Shown piece after piece: positions 25,646 through 33,983 of a stretch of DNA of 64,000 bases (positions are counted from its first letter, which is position 1; each line of letters starts with the position of its first letter). Position numbers and translations under genes: made by a program. The stretch is from JBCAXA01 sp038749025 (GTDB lineage: Bacteria; Pseudomonadota; Gammaproteobacteria; Steroidobacterales; Woeseiaceae): positions 124,001 through 188,000 of the forward strand of contig JBCDIL010000005.1 of NCBI GenBank assembly GCA_038749025.1, read 5' to 3'. The notes beneath the pieces were generated by a model that saw nothing but the letters and a program-made list of their open reading frames with translations, had not been told where the DNA came from and ran no database searches.

Positions 25646-26634
25646 AGCTCTACGATTTCCACAGGAAACTTGTCGGGGTCCTCGACGATAAACGATCGCT
25701 TCGATGCCAGCAGCGGACTTGCATGGTCGCTTAGCTCGGCAGTGATTCGACAGCCCGTCATCGTGACGCGGCGGCGAACAACCTCATACTGGTGGGTCGC
25801 AAAGGTCCACATCGCGACACCCCGACTAGGCGGCCCGAGCGTTGGCGCAGGGCTCGGCACTCCGATATCGCCATGATCGAGCAGCACGAGATAGCCGGTA
25901 CCGGAGCCGGGTGCGAATAACTGCAAGAACCGCTCGACCGAGCCAGCCTCCAACTTCAAGCCAGACGGAGATCCAACGGTTAGCGCCATATCGCGACGGC
26001 ACTCGAAACCCAATTGCTCAACGAAAAAACGGTTCACAGGGTCGGCGTTGGTAACGCAGCGAGCCGAGTACGCCGGCGCACCAATCGGCGCACCCGCGGG
26101 CATCGGGCCGACCGGCGTTAAGCCGTCGGGCCGCTTAACGCCCAATAGATAGACATCCTCGGGGCCAATAAAGTGGATTTCTGACGATGTGTACGTTTCG
26201 CCGGTGGGGCTTTGGAAATCGAGGTCTTTTCGCCCAACACTCGATGGAACCCCCAGCGCGGCTAGCTTCGCTTCGCGAGCATCGATGTCGTGCATGGGGA
26301 AGCCGATCGACAAACCGCCGATGTGGCGACCACTCGTTTCGGGGCGTATGACCGGCTCGCTACTGTCGACCTCAATTACGCGAACCGCGACGTTGGCCGC
26401 CGCATCGGTACGAGTGCACAGGCATGCGCGCCACGAGCCACTGTCCGGTAATCCAAGATAGCTCGCGCCGGCGCGATCGGCGTCGCTGCTAATCCATGCG
26501 CTCTGTTCGAGACCGAACCCGTCGGACAACATCGTCACGACCGCATCGCCGCTCGCTGTTACGTAGGTGATGGTATGGAGTGGGCTAACGAGTGCATCGG
26601 CACTGCTGCTAGTGGGAGCGAATACGTCTTGCAT
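25642..26634 (-). CDS. Two-domain VOC family protein
   Basis: This 330-residue cytoplasmic protein has two VOC regions, about 15-170 and 185-330. GGLSIGFPMHDIDAREAKLA and YSARCVTNADPVNRFFVEQL / GFECRRDMAL support this, and it ends FIVEDPDKFPVEIVEL, the typical metal-binding edge strand with Glu. It is part of a leftward operon from 27808: alpha/beta-hydrolase-like, DUF1330, VOC, flavin oxidase, CpcT-like. This places it in the pathway controlled by the IclR gene (inference). An extradiol-dioxygenase-like or isomerase role is possible. Confidence 0.75.
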   Translation of the reverse strand: MQDVFAPTSSSADALVSPLHTITYVTASGDAVVTMLSDGFGLEQSAWISSDADRAGASYLGLPDSGSWRACLCTRTDAAANVAVRVIEVDSSEPVIRPETSGRHIGGLSIGFPMHDIDAREAKLAALGVPSSVGRKDLDFQSPTGETYTSSEIHFIGPEDVYLLGVKRPDGLTPVGPMPAGAPIGAPAYSARCVTNADPVNRFFVEQLGFECRRDMALTVGSPSGLKLEAGSVERFLQLFAPGSGTGYLVLLDHGDIGVPSPAPTLGPPSRGVAMWTFATHQYEVVRRRVTMTGCRITAELSDHASPLLASKRSFIVEDPDKFPVEIVEL

Positions 26635-26642
26635 CGTCTTTC

Positions 26643-26933
26643 CTAGTCGCCGACCAAGATCACTTCGACATCAGCGATCCCGTCTCTGAGTTTTTTGATC
26701 TCCGCGTAAGCGTCGGAGTTCCAGAAGTCGAGCGCCCGTTGCCGATTCGGCCACTCCGATACTGCGACCGAGGTATAACCGCTGAGGGTACCCTCTAACA
26801 GCTCGGCACCCGGTGCGAGTACGACGTAGCGTCCGCCGTACTCGGCGACCAGTTCGGCCGCGGCCTTACCGTAACCGGCGATAAAACGGTCGCGATCATG
26901 AATCTTTGCTGCAATCAGCATGTAGGCCGCCAT
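26643..26933 (-). CDS. DUF1330 family protein
   Basis: This is a small dimeric-barrel protein of 96 residues. MLIAAKIHDRDRFIAGYGKA, GGRYVVLAPGAELLEG and VAVSEWPNRQRALDFWNSDA are the usual features of DUF1330. The ATG at 26933 overlaps the upstream stop in TAATG, favouring this start; another ATG at 26939 adds two residues. DUF1330 proteins are often found in catabolic clusters, with the function undefined. Here it lies between the alpha/beta-hydrolase-like and VOC genes. Confidence 0.82.
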   Translation of the reverse strand: MAAYMLIAAKIHDRDRFIAGYGKAAAELVAEYGGRYVVLAPGAELLEGTLSGYTSVAVSEWPNRQRALDFWNSDAYAEIKKLRDGIADVEVILVGD

Positions 26934-27808
26934 TAGCATTGCCCCCGTCCGGCAGTCTGTGCCGTTTTGTCGTGATAAAGAAACTGGCTGCAGATCGCTG
27001 CCACGTCGTTAGGCACGATCTCCATGTAATTCAGCGGCCACTCGGGCCGATCAATCAATACAGCCGATTGTGCATGCTCAAGAGTGCGTGGCGTTTTGTC
27101 GTAGAGGCCATCACCGGGATTGATCAAAGCGATCGGTTGGTCGAGTGACGCAATGTCGTCGGCGAATTGTTGGTTGTAGTCGAACACGGCGAGATGGCCA
27201 CGCTCGGTGCCCTCCGGGCGCCGAACGATCTCGGCGAATGTCGTCGCCAGTGGCGCTAAGCCCCGACTTTGGTCGCAGTGTGTAACGAGCGACTCCCATA
27301 GGCGCCGATAGCGAGTACCGTCGGTGTCGAGCGGCACCGGTGTAAACGCACGGCGTAACGCATTGACCTCACTGTCGGTCATCGCAGCCGCCGACGAGAG
27401 CACCAAACGTCCAACGGCGGCGCGCCGCTGACATGCCGCCGCAACCGCTAGCTTCGATCCGGCATGGATGCCGAAAAGATCGATGCCTGTTAGCGACAGA
27501 GCATCGGCAACATCCCAAACGCAGCTCGCGTAGTCCGCGGCCGTGGCAGCCGCGGGCGGAGCACTTGACTCGCCGTAGCCAGGGATATCGATCGCGATCA
27601 CTTCTGTGTGTTCGCCCATCAATGCCGCGAACGCGCTGAGACCGCGGCTTGATTGCGGAAACATATGCAGGCAGAGGAGCGCGGCTCGCTCCGGTTGGCG
27701 CTTCCCGGCGATACGTACATGCACCTGGCCGAAGCGCCCGTTCACAAAAGCGCGGCGAATTGGACGCGCATGGCGTCGTACGGCCGATTGCAGCGGAATC
27801 GCTATCAT
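26933..27808 (-). CDS. Alpha/beta-hydrolase-fold protein with His at the nucleophile position
   Basis: The 291 residues give the alpha/beta-hydrolase plan: LLCLHMFPQSSRGLSAFAAL (oxyanion region), VIAIDIPGYGESSAP and DVADALSLTGIDLFG. At the nucleophile elbow, where G-x-S-x-G is expected, the sequence is G-I-H-A-G (H115). No Ser, Asp or Cys occupies this spot. The second such protein in the window (32320-33129) has the same His. The acidic and His members are not clear. Either the enzyme uses another chemistry or it is a binding protein. It heads an operon with an inverted repeat in its promoter. Confidence 0.75.
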   Translation of the reverse strand: MIAIPLQSAVRRHARPIRRAFVNGRFGQVHVRIAGKRQPERAALLCLHMFPQSSRGLSAFAALMGEHTEVIAIDIPGYGESSAPPAAATAADYASCVWDVADALSLTGIDLFGIHAGSKLAVAAACQRRAAVGRLVLSSAAAMTDSEVNALRRAFTPVPLDTDGTRYRRLWESLVTHCDQSRGLAPLATTFAEIVRRPEGTERGHLAVFDYNQQFADDIASLDQPIALINPGDGLYDKTPRTLEHAQSAVLIDRPEWPLNYMEIVPNDVAAICSQFLYHDKTAQTAGRGQC

Positions 27809-27812
27809 TTAC

Positions 27813-27847
27813 ATATGTGTATCAATATTCCCGTCTGATACTCATAT
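27813..27847. promoter_or_regulatory. Inverted repeat, probable IclR operator of the hydrolase/VOC/flavin oxidase operon
   Basis: Two 12-bp arms, ATATGTGTATCA (27813-27824) and TGATACTCATAT (27836-27847), are reverse complements in 11 of 12 positions and separated by 11 bp. They lie directly upstream of ATG 27808. A related half-site (ATACACATATG) is at 28678-28688 in the leader of the adjacent IclR gene. This arrangement suits an IclR-family operator controlling both. Confidence 0.55.
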
Positions 27848-27883
27848 TTACACAGCCGTTGATCACTTGCCAACCAAAACCGG

Positions 27884-28663
27884 TTATCGCAAACGAAACA
27901 GCGTTTTGACTTTGTGTTCAGCGACGAGCCGCTTTAACACCTTGCGATGCTCGTCACCCCGGGCCGCGATGCGATCGCTCGGCCCAACGATACCGAGCAC
28001 GAGCGGTTCGGCGCGATCACTGGTGACGATCGGCGTACAAATCGCGCCAATGCCTTGCATGAATCGATCACAACCCATCGCGCTGCCGCGCTCCGTCAAC
28101 TCCGTATGCGTCGCCTCGATCAGCGACTGATCGACGGAAGCGAATTGCTCTGGGTCGTTCTCGGCTAGTCGTTCAAGCGACGCTGCCCGTTCAGAGTCGT
28201 CCATGGCGCTGAGCGCCACGATGCCGGTGTGGGTCTGGTACAGCGGCATCATCGTTCCGATACGTACCGAGACGCCGACGCTTTGTTGGCTCTCGAGCCC
28301 GTAGATGATCCGAATTCTGAGATTGATCCGGCGACTAAGATTGATGGTCTCGCGAGTCTCGTTATTAAGCTGCCCAGCGAGATCGACAATCGATGCTTCA
28401 CGCGACAGAAAATCCCGCGACCACTCGGAGACCATCGACAACGCCGGCGATGGCACGTAGGTCCAGCGCTCCGCATCGTAGTCGGCGTAGCCAAGATCGT
28501 GAATCGACTTCAATAATGCGTGCGTACTGGTGAGCGGATAGTTCAGCGCAGTGGCCACTTCTTTGGCCGACATGGCCCGGCGCTCGCGCTCGAACAATTC
28601 GAATATCTCGAAGACACGGCGCACGGATTTAACGGTTTTATCGATGGAGATCTCCTGCCCCAC
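27884..28663 (-). CDS. IclR family transcriptional regulator
   Basis: An N-terminal winged helix covers about residues 10-75: SVRRVFEIFELFERERRAMS, AKEVATALNYPLTSTHALLK. A C-terminal IclR effector domain follows, with TRETINLSRRINLRIRIIYG and MGCDRFMQGIGAICTPIV. The GTG at 28663 gives the usual family start 10 residues before the helix; ATG 28696 would add 11 residues and cover a possible operator half-site. It probably represses or activates the leftward catabolic operon (27808 and on) and perhaps the divergent TonB receptor. The effector is unknown. Confidence 0.85.
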   Translation of the reverse strand: MGQEISIDKTVKSVRRVFEIFELFERERRAMSAKEVATALNYPLTSTHALLKSIHDLGYADYDAERWTYVPSPALSMVSEWSRDFLSREASIVDLAGQLNNETRETINLSRRINLRIRIIYGLESQQSVGVSVRIGTMMPLYQTHTGIVALSAMDDSERAASLERLAENDPEQFASVDQSLIEATHTELTERGSAMGCDRFMQGIGAICTPIVTSDRAEPLVLGIVGPSDRIAARGDEHRKVLKRLVAEHKVKTLFRLR

Positions 28664-28825
28664 AGGCCGCGGTTCCAATACACATATGCGAACCATACAA
28701 CGATTGCAGTGCTAAATCCTGAATGATATAAACCTAGTACATTCATGCAAAAATGTTATAGCCTTAATACAACCTAACAGTTTCGTTACGTAAAGGGGCG
28801 TTGACAGTCCCCGGGGGAGAGAACC

Positions 28826-31156
28826 GTGAAACGAGCGTTTACCGTCGCGTCGTCGTTGGCCTTGCTAGCCGGCACGACCTTATGGACGGCACCAACTGTG
28901 CTTTCAGCGCAAGAAAACGACGACGATGATGCAATCGACCTCATTGTCGTTTCAGCCCGAAAGCGCGACGAGGTCATCACCGACATTCCGATCGCAATAA
29001 CCGCGTTCGATGCAGCGAAGATCGAATCGCTGGGCCTGCAGAGCATCATTGACTTGCCGGCGGTAACACCGGGCTTTGTCTATGAGAAGTTCGCGGGTCT
29101 GCCGGGCCGCTTTGACAACAGCCCACGTTTTCGTGGCATCTCAGTCAACTCGTTAGCCCCGAGCCGACAAACGGCGTCGGTGTTCGTCGACGGGATTTTC
29201 GTCTCGAACGGCGTTCAAGGGATTGGCCTTGAAGACATTGAGCGCGTCGAAATCATTAAAGGGCCGCAGTCGGCGTATTTCGGTCGGCTAACGTTCGGCG
29301 GCGCCATTAACTACGTCACGCGAACGCCGGGCGATGAGTTCAAAGGCCGGGCATCCGTTTTCGCGGGAGACTACGACGACTATCGCGCCAACGTCAGTAT
29401 CGAGGGACCGCTGATCAGCGATGTCATGTCGGGTCGCTTAACTGCCGCTTACAACGACAAAGGCGGCCACTACTTGAACGAGAGCACCGGTGACGAGCTG
29501 GGCCAGGAACGTACGTCATCGATCGGCGGCACGCTGTATATCACCCCGACGGATAACCTCGAGATCAAAATCCGTGGTTTTTATTACGAGAACGATGACG
29601 GCGCTCCGGCCTACGCGTTTGCTGGCCTGAACGACCACAACTGCGGCCCACTGGGTGGACCTGACGACGACACAACGATTTGTGGCGATGTTCCAATCCG
29701 TGGTCCGGACCTCAACCTGGAAACACCCGCTGGGTTAACCAACGCACTGACCAATAATCTGATTGCGCTAAACGGTAGCAACCTGCTCAATGTTGGACTC
29801 GATCGTGAATCGACACGACTTAGCGCTCAATTCAACTACGACTTTGGCAACAACCTGGTGCTAAGCGGGCTGTTTGGCATCAACGATGAGGAAGTGCGCT
29901 TGCTTCGCGATGCCGACGATACGGCAGACTTTGCCTACGTCTCCTACTCGGGTCGTAAGTTTGAAGACCAAAGTTTCGAGCTGCGTCTGTCCGGTACCGC
30001 GTTCGAGGAGCGGATGGACTGGTCGGTCGGCTTTAACATGTTCGAGCAGGAGTTCGTTAGCAACGGCGAATTCATCGTACCGCCGCTCGGCTTCTTCGCC
30101 TTTGGCGGCGGTGAGCCTGGCCAGGAAGACATTGAAACGACAGGCATTTTCGGTAGCGTCAGTTATGCGATCAACGATGCATGGCGTGTCACGCTGGAGG
30201 GCCGCAGCCAAGAAGACGACATTACCGACGACGGTGACATCACAGACGGCGAACCCGGTAACAACGTCACTTTCGACAACTTCCTGCCGCGCGCGATTGT
30301 TGAGTGGACGCCCGCCGATGGCACACTGCTTTACGCCAGCTACTCCGAAGGGAACCTGCCGGGTGGCTTTAACGGCGAGGTGGCGCTGCTGACACCTGCG
30401 CAACTCGCTGAGCTACGCTCCATCGAAAGCGGTGCTGGCCCTGAGTTCGAAGAGGAAACGCTGGCCAACCACGAAATCGGTTGGAAACAACAATTGCCGA
30501 ACGGGAGAGGCGTAGTCACGCTGGCCGCGTTCTTCATGGAACGAACCGATCAAACGTTCCGCCGCGCCGATATCGTCGCAGACGCTACACAACCCACTGG
30601 CTTCAACCAAGTTGACTACTTCATCAATGCGGGCGAGTCAGAGGTAACCGGTTTTGAATTCGACGGCGAGTTTGTCATAAACGACAACCTGACCCTCGAA
30701 GCCACACTGGCTTACATCGACTCAGAATTCAAAGTGTTCAATTCGGGCGTTCACAACGAGCTGTTCGGCACCGAGGATGCCAGTGGTAAGCGCGGTGAGC
30801 GGTTCCCAGAATGGAGCGGCTCGGTATCGGCACTGTTCGGCGGTGAAATTAGTGCCGAGATGAGCTGGTTCGGTCGTGCCGATTTGTTCTACCAGGGCGA
30901 GCGATTCGCCGACGAAGGCAACCTAACGACGGCGCCAGGTGGCTCACAGATCAACCTGCGTGGCGGTGTGACAACCGACCGGTACCGGGCAGAGATCTTC
31001 GTCACCAACCTGACCGATGACGATACACCAACAGCGATCAACCGCTTCCGCGATTTGTCGTTCGCAACGCCGCTGTTCGACTTCAGCACGTTCGGTTACC
31101 AAATCGGTTTGCGCGATCGTCGCCAAGTCGGTATCCGCGCTAGCGTTAACTTCTAG
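28826..31156 (+). CDS. TonB-dependent outer-membrane receptor
   Basis: This 776-residue protein starts at GTG 28826 behind GGGGGAGAG. It has a signal peptide ending near VLSAQ, a plug domain from about 45 (LIVVSARKRDEVITDIPIAI, then RVEIIKGPQSAYFGR about 140-160) and a 22-strand barrel ending in an aromatic-rich strand with a terminal Phe (QVGIRASVNF). No classical TonB-box comparison is possible. It is divergent from the IclR gene and is followed by an MDR reductase and a hydrolase-like gene in the same direction. Together these suggest uptake and breakdown of a hydrophobic compound; the ligand is unknown. Confidence 0.92.
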   Translation: MKRAFTVASSLALLAGTTLWTAPTVLSAQENDDDDAIDLIVVSARKRDEVITDIPIAITAFDAAKIESLGLQSIIDLPAVTPGFVYEKFAGLPGRFDNSPRFRGISVNSLAPSRQTASVFVDGIFVSNGVQGIGLEDIERVEIIKGPQSAYFGRLTFGGAINYVTRTPGDEFKGRASVFAGDYDDYRANVSIEGPLISDVMSGRLTAAYNDKGGHYLNESTGDELGQERTSSIGGTLYITPTDNLEIKIRGFYYENDDGAPAYAFAGLNDHNCGPLGGPDDDTTICGDVPIRGPDLNLETPAGLTNALTNNLIALNGSNLLNVGLDRESTRLSAQFNYDFGNNLVLSGLFGINDEEVRLLRDADDTADFAYVSYSGRKFEDQSFELRLSGTAFEERMDWSVGFNMFEQEFVSNGEFIVPPLGFFAFGGGEPGQEDIETTGIFGSVSYAINDAWRVTLEGRSQEDDITDDGDITDGEPGNNVTFDNFLPRAIVEWTPADGTLLYASYSEGNLPGGFNGEVALLTPAQLAELRSIESGAGPEFEEETLANHEIGWKQQLPNGRGVVTLAAFFMERTDQTFRRADIVADATQPTGFNQVDYFINAGESEVTGFEFDGEFVINDNLTLEATLAYIDSEFKVFNSGVHNELFGTEDASGKRGERFPEWSGSVSALFGGEISAEMSWFGRADLFYQGERFADEGNLTTAPGGSQINLRGGVTTDRYRAEIFVTNLTDDDTPTAINRFRDLSFATPLFDFSTFGYQIGLRDRRQVGIRASVNF

Positions 31157-31163
31157 CCCCCTG

Positions 31164-31204
31164 CCCGGTGGCAGTGGAGCCTTTATGGCTTCGCTGTCGC
31201 CGGG
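31164..31204 (+). terminator. Strong intercistronic hairpin after the TonB receptor
   Basis: The 18-bp stem is complete in the plus-strand RNA, with four G-U wobbles and a 5-base TTTAT loop. On the minus strand the wobbles become mismatches, so selection acts on the rightward transcript. There is no T-run, and the next gene begins 12 bp later. It is more likely a transcript-end or stability hairpin between genes than a strict terminator. Confidence 0.6.
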
Positions 31205-31216
31205 TATCTTTGTCTG

Positions 31217-32347
31217 ATGGCCAGCAGCGCCAACAGCCCCGATCGCAATACGGCCGTCGCCGAATTCGACGCGTTGTCCGCCGACAAGTCGATCGATGAC
31301 GACAGCAACTACCAATGGTTGGTGGCCGAGCGCCCTGTCGGTAATGTAAAGCCCTCGGATTTTCGCTGGCACAAAACGTCGATTCCGACACCGGCCGATG
31401 GCGAGGTACTCCTCAAAACGCTCTACCTCGGGCTCGCACCGGTCATGCGTTTCTACATGCAAGGCACAGGAGCTGCGGGTGAACGCGTGTTGCAACCGGG
31501 CGACGTTATCCACGGGCGTGGAGTCGCCGAGGTTGTGCAATCAAGGCACCCGGATTACCAAGAAGGCGACATCGTGCAGGGCCAAATCGGCTGGCAGACG
31601 TACAAGACGTCCACGCTGTCGTCTGGCGAGAAATTTTTCCGAATGCCGCCCAATGGTCTTCCGGCGGCGCTTGGTGCTGGCGTACTCGGGATGACCGGCT
31701 TATCGGCTTACGCCGGCTATGTGGTCTGTGGCTCGCCACGCGACAATGAGACGATGGTTTTGTCCGGCGCGGCGGGCGGCGTTGGCTCACTCGTTGCACA
31801 GATGGCAGCGAACGTGTTTGGGGCCACCGTCACCGGTATCGCAGGCGGCGTAGAGAAGTGCCGGTTTATCGAGGAACTAGGCTGCCAACAATCGATCGAT
31901 TATTTGGCCAGTGACGTAGGCGAACGATTAGATCATTACGTACCGGATGGTATGGATTTGTACTTCGACAACGTCGGCGGCGAAATCTTGGAAGCTTGCC
32001 TCGAGCGGCTGCGTATGAACGCGCGTGTTGTCTTATGCGGATCGATTAGCGAGTACGCCCGCGACGTGCCGTTCAAACTGTCTAACTACACCCGGTTACG
32101 CCGTAGCGATGCTGCGATGCGTGGTTTTTTCGTATACAACCACCTCGATCGTTGGCAACAGTGCATGGAGTCGTTGGCCGGGTGGATTCACGACGGCAAA
32201 CTGAAACCGGTTCAGGATATCGAAGTTGGCTTTCAACACATGCCGAAGGCGCTCGCCAAGCTCTACTACGGCGGTAACGTCGGTGTGCAATGCTGCTCGG
32301 TACGAGGAGAACCAACATCATGGTCGACGACGACACCGATAACGTAA
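31217..32347 (+). CDS. Zinc-free medium-chain NADP-dependent oxidoreductase (MDR, CurA/leukotriene-B4 reductase type)
   Basis: The 376 residues show the MDR plan: NYQWLVAERPVGNVKPSDFR and PADGEVLLKTLYLGLAPVMR at the N-terminus. The cofactor site is MVLSGAAGGVGSLVAQMAAN, preceded by GMTGLSAYAGYV, and DGMDLYFDNVGGEILEACLE follows. Such NADPH-dependent alkenal/enone reductases reduce carbon-carbon double bonds conjugated to carbonyls. No structural zinc Cys cluster is present. It may be cotranscribed with the TonB receptor. Its 3' end overlaps the next gene by 28 bp. Confidence 0.88.
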   Translation: MASSANSPDRNTAVAEFDALSADKSIDDDSNYQWLVAERPVGNVKPSDFRWHKTSIPTPADGEVLLKTLYLGLAPVMRFYMQGTGAAGERVLQPGDVIHGRGVAEVVQSRHPDYQEGDIVQGQIGWQTYKTSTLSSGEKFFRMPPNGLPAALGAGVLGMTGLSAYAGYVVCGSPRDNETMVLSGAAGGVGSLVAQMAANVFGATVTGIAGGVEKCRFIEELGCQQSIDYLASDVGERLDHYVPDGMDLYFDNVGGEILEACLERLRMNARVVLCGSISEYARDVPFKLSNYTRLRRSDAAMRGFFVYNHLDRWQQCMESLAGWIHDGKLKPVQDIEVGFQHMPKALAKLYYGGNVGVQCCSVRGEPTSWSTTTPIT

Positions 32348-33129
32348 TCCACCTGGGGTATACGGCAACGCCAGGCGGTCAAATTCACTGGCGTCGTTGC
32401 GGTGGCGGTAGCGACGCGCCCGACCTCTTCTTGCTACACCCAGCGCCGTTTACGTCGATGGCATACGAGCGCCTGATGCCACTCGTCGCAGGATCTCGTC
32501 GCGTCTGGGCCCCTGACTATCCCGGCTGCGGTGGCTCGTTTGCCATTCACGACGAACCGAGCATTGCGATGTACGCCGATGCGATCGCCGCAATGGCCGC
32601 GGCCGAAACGACCGGTCCAATCGACGTGCTGGGGTTTCATAGCGGCTGTCTCGTCGCAATCGCCATGGCACAGCAGGCTGGGATCTCGGTCCGGCGCTTG
32701 ATTCTGGTTGATGTGCCCGCTTTCGAACCAGCGAAGCGCGACGAGCTGCGTGCGTCGTTGTCATTCCCAGCAGATTTGTCGGCCGATCCCGAAAGCATCG
32801 GTGGACTGTGGAGTATGGCCGTCGCGAAGCGCGCCGAGACTGACGGTCTCGACGCTGCCGTTCGCTTGTTTGCCGATAGCTTACGCCACGCTGATCGCTG
32901 GCCGGGGACCTTTGTGGCGGCGTTTTCCTACGCGGTTGAGGCCGCTTGCGCGGGCGTTGAAAAACCGACAACGATCATCGCGACCGACTCATCGTTGCTC
33001 GAGCCCAGTCGGCGAGCGGCGAGTCTGATACCAGCGGCTGAGCTCATTGAACTCTTAGCGATAAAACGCAGCGTCTTGCATGGCGCAGCGCCCGAACTCG
33101 CACCCGTCGTCACCGCTGCACTGGCGTAA
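32320..33129 (+). CDS. Alpha/beta-hydrolase-fold protein with His at the nucleophile position
   Basis: The start at ATG 32320 has an excellent GAGGAGA site; the open frame continues 30 bp upstream to another ATG. The 269-residue protein has LFLLHPAPFTSMAYERLMPL, VWAPDYPGCGGSF and IDVLGFHSGCLVAIAMA. The nucleophile elbow reads G-F-H-S-G, so H107 stands where the catalytic Ser normally is. It is the paralogue of the 26933-27808 protein. It is coupled to the MDR reductase. A hydrolase activity should not be assumed without test. Confidence 0.75.
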   Translation: MVDDDTDNVIHLGYTATPGGQIHWRRCGGGSDAPDLFLLHPAPFTSMAYERLMPLVAGSRRVWAPDYPGCGGSFAIHDEPSIAMYADAIAAMAAAETTGPIDVLGFHSGCLVAIAMAQQAGISVRRLILVDVPAFEPAKRDELRASLSFPADLSADPESIGGLWSMAVAKRAETDGLDAAVRLFADSLRHADRWPGTFVAAFSYAVEAACAGVEKPTTIIATDSSLLEPSRRAASLIPAAELIELLAIKRSVLHGAAPELAPVVTAALA

Positions 33130-33143
33130 CGCATCGCGACGCC

Positions 33144-33983
33144 ATGTCGACGCTGAGCTATAGGTTGGGCTTGCCAGCGTGGGGATTTCCAGGCTGGCGA
33201 GACCGCTACTTCTACGATGCGCCGAGTCGTTTGGCGAACTACGCCAGCGTCTTCAATGCCGTGGAAGGCAACACGACCTTCTACGGGATACCGGATCCGA
33301 AAACGATTGCGCGCTGGCGTGATGCGGTTGCCGGTACGGATTTCAAGTTCTGCTTAAAACTCCCGCGAGAGGTCACGCACGATGAGCGAGCTGACTTCAA
33401 GACGTTAGCCGCATTCTTGCGCGCAATCGAACCGTTAGGGAATCATCTAGGGCCGTTGTTGGTGCAGTTCCCGGCCGATATCGGTCCCGCCGAGATCGCT
33501 CGGATCGATGCAACACTGACACAGATTGCTGCTGGCTTGTCGACAGTCGTGGAGGTTCGTCACCCGGCGTTCTTCAGCGCACCGGCGTTGTTAGCGCCGA
33601 CCTTGGAACAGCACAACGCGGGCCGGGTTGTGCTCGACGCGCAAGCCTTACATCGCGGCGACCGGGAACACCCCGAGGTCGTCGCTGCTCTGCACAAGAA
33701 GCCGGATCTACCGGTACTCGCAGACACGACAGGCAATCCCGCATTTATCCGGCTTGTCCTTCATCCCGACGAAGCTTCAAATGCTTCGACCCTCGATGAG
33801 TGGGTGCGGCACGCGGAGCGTTGGTTACGCGAAGGCGACGATCTTTGGATGTTTATCCATTGCCCGAACAATTTGCACTGTCCGCCGTTCGCTCGCGACT
33901 TCCATCGTCGTTTGGTGACAGTGCGCCCGGGTGCCGGCCACCTCTCGGAATGGCCGGTACCCGAGCAAATCGGTTTACTTTAG
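33144..33983 (+). CDS. DUF72 family protein
   Basis: The 279 residues match the DUF72 TIM-barrel family. The features are LGLPAWGFPGWRDRYFYDA, VFNAVEGNTTFYGIPDPKTI, FKFCLKLPREVTHDE, LGPLLVQFPADIG, VVEVRHPAFF and MFIHCPNN. The biochemical role is not established. It follows the hydrolase-like gene by 14 bp. Its 3' end overlaps by 4 bp the convergent pectinacetylesterase-like gene. It has a weak ribosome site. Confidence 0.88.
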   Translation: MSTLSYRLGLPAWGFPGWRDRYFYDAPSRLANYASVFNAVEGNTTFYGIPDPKTIARWRDAVAGTDFKFCLKLPREVTHDERADFKTLAAFLRAIEPLGNHLGPLLVQFPADIGPAEIARIDATLTQIAAGLSTVVEVRHPAFFSAPALLAPTLEQHNAGRVVLDAQALHRGDREHPEVVAALHKKPDLPVLADTTGNPAFIRLVLHPDEASNASTLDEWVRHAERWLREGDDLWMFIHCPNNLHCPPFARDFHRRLVTVRPGAGHLSEWPVPEQIGLL

